From the NCBI GenBank assembly GCA_003820635.1, contig RPOS01000325.1:1-6372 (forward strand): 6,372 nucleotides of DNA, given 5' to 3'. Made by a program: the position numbers and the translations under genes. This DNA comes from Verrucomicrobiaceae bacterium. GTDB lineage: Bacteria; Verrucomicrobiota; Verrucomicrobiae; Verrucomicrobiales; Akkermansiaceae. This document shows positions 5,703 to 6,372 of this stretch, piece by piece; positions within the stretch are counted from its first letter, which is position 1, and every line of letters begins with the position of its first letter. Below the pieces are notes generated by a model. The model was not told where the DNA came from. It did not search any database and worked only from the letters and a program-made list of their open reading frames with translations.

Positions 5703-6372
5703 CGTGATGTATTTCGGTCCTGATCACCGCCGTGTGCCCGGGGTTTTTCTCAACGGTTGTTCGGATGTCACGATCGCCGATGTGACCATTCACCACTCGG
5801 GAGGCATGGCGGCAATCGCCCAAAAATGCGAATCGGTCGCCTTCTCAGACTACCGGGTCCTGGCCAAGCCCGGAACGGGACGGATCGTGAGCGCGACAGC
5901 CGATGCGACCCATTTCGTCAATTGCACGGGAAAGATCCGGCTCGACCGCTGCCGGATGGAAAGCCAGATGGACGACGCCACGAACATTCATGGCAACTAT
6001 GCGACCATTGACCGCATTGCGGGCCCGCGCTGCATCGAGCTTCGCTTCATGCATTCGCAACACGCGGGATTCCCACTGCTCGCAGCCGGAGATTCGGCCG
6101 CATTTTCCGATGGCCGAACCTTGCACCCGTTGGGCGGCGCGGCCGTCTGTGCAGTGAACGTCATCAATCGCGACCTGCTCGCGGTGCACCTTGCCGACGA
6201 TCTGCCGCCGGGAATCGTCCCAGGCACACTGGTCCACAACGCCGGGCAAACTGCTCCCGAGGTCGAGATCACGGATTGCGTCTTCACCGGCAACCGTGCG
6301 CGAGGGATCCTTTTGGGGTCCGCAGGCAAGACCCGCGTCGCGGGAAACATCTTCCACAATCCCGGCGCGGCC
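5683..6372 (+). CDS. GH110-type alpha-galactosidase, catalytic part (continues past window end)
   Basis: Open frame continuing the beta-helix one frame over, without a stop up to the window edge (230 codons). It reads VGNVMYFG, RRVPGVFLNG, then DVTIHHSGGM, followed by TADATHF and MDDATNIHGNY. The Asp of TADATHF (5902-5904) and the paired Asp of MDDATN (5971-5976) are spaced 23 and 24 residues apart. From memory, that matches the three catalytic Asp residues of the structurally studied GH110 enzyme. Later stretches (EITDCVFTGNRARGILLGSAG) are further beta-helix coils. If translated alone it could start at GTG 5704 or ATG 5707, but neither has a ribosome binding site and the product would lack the first third of the fold. 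It is best read as one gene with the preceding entry, either broken by a one-base insertion or split by a sequencing or assembly error. About 150 more residues would be expected beyond the window. Confidence 0.75.
   Translation, partial: MHATVGNVMYFGPDHRRVPGVFLNGCSDVTIADVTIHHSGGMAAIAQKCESVAFSDYRVLAKPGTGRIVSATADATHFVNCTGKIRLDRCRMESQMDDATNIHGNYATIDRIAGPRCIELRFMHSQHAGFPLLAAGDSAAFSDGRTLHPLGGAAVCAVNVINRDLLAVHLADDLPPGIVPGTLVHNAGQTAPEVEITDCVFTGNRARGILLGSAGKTRVAGNIFHNPGAA

Noticed and set aside
5845..6357. 170-codon open frame on the minus strand
   Set aside because: It is antisense to the catalytic part of the GH110-type gene, whose + strand reading has recognisable beta-helix motifs and catalytic residues.
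1..6372. CRISPR array, tRNA, rRNA, insertion sequence or phage genes
   Set aside because: No repeated spaced units, tRNA-like cloverleaf, rRNA core sequence, transposase motif or terminal inverted repeats were seen.

Overview
This window looks like part of a carbohydrate-degradation locus from a moderately GC-rich Gram-negative bacterium. Verrucomicrobiota or a close PVC relative is the best guess. That rests on gene content (a LacI/GntR-type sugar regulator, a large multidomain glycosidase-like protein, an (alpha/alpha)6 glycosidase and a GH110-type beta-helix enzyme) and on the lack of a Shine-Dalgarno sequence before any of the three complete gene starts. It is an inference, since no marker gene is present. 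All recognised genes are on the + strand.

Layout: (1) 1-350 is the C-terminal end of a transcription regulator with a periplasmic-binding-protein-like sugar-sensing domain. (2) 351-673 is intergenic, with a consensus -10 box (646-651) and a near-palindromic operator-like site (576-591). (3) 674-3127 encodes an 817-residue exported or membrane-anchored protein: a glutamine-amidotransferase-like N-terminal domain, beta-sandwich linkers, a TIM-barrel glycosidase-like domain with a DEP motif, and a C-terminal beta domain. (4) 3223-4482 (GTG alternative at 3148) encodes a compact GH63/GH37-like (alpha/alpha)6-barrel glycosidase. (5) 4483-4997 is a 515-bp gap with a perfect 7+7 inverted repeat, a promoter candidate and a strong leader hairpin. 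(6) 4998-6372 encodes a GH110-type alpha-galactosidase, right-handed beta-helix, which runs off the window and is split by a one-base frameshift near 5680-5682.

Working hypothesis: the regulator senses a sugar released by the locus, and the three enzymes together trim a galactose-containing glycan. GH110 enzymes are known to release alpha-1,3-linked galactose (blood-group-B-type or carrageenan-type substrates). The substrates of the other two proteins cannot be read from the sequence.

The most notable points are the frameshift, which separates the GH110 fold start from its three catalytic aspartates; the large protein, which has a clear acid/base candidate but no obvious second catalytic glutamate; and the palindrome at 4559-4574 with a half-site repeat in the downstream promoter region.
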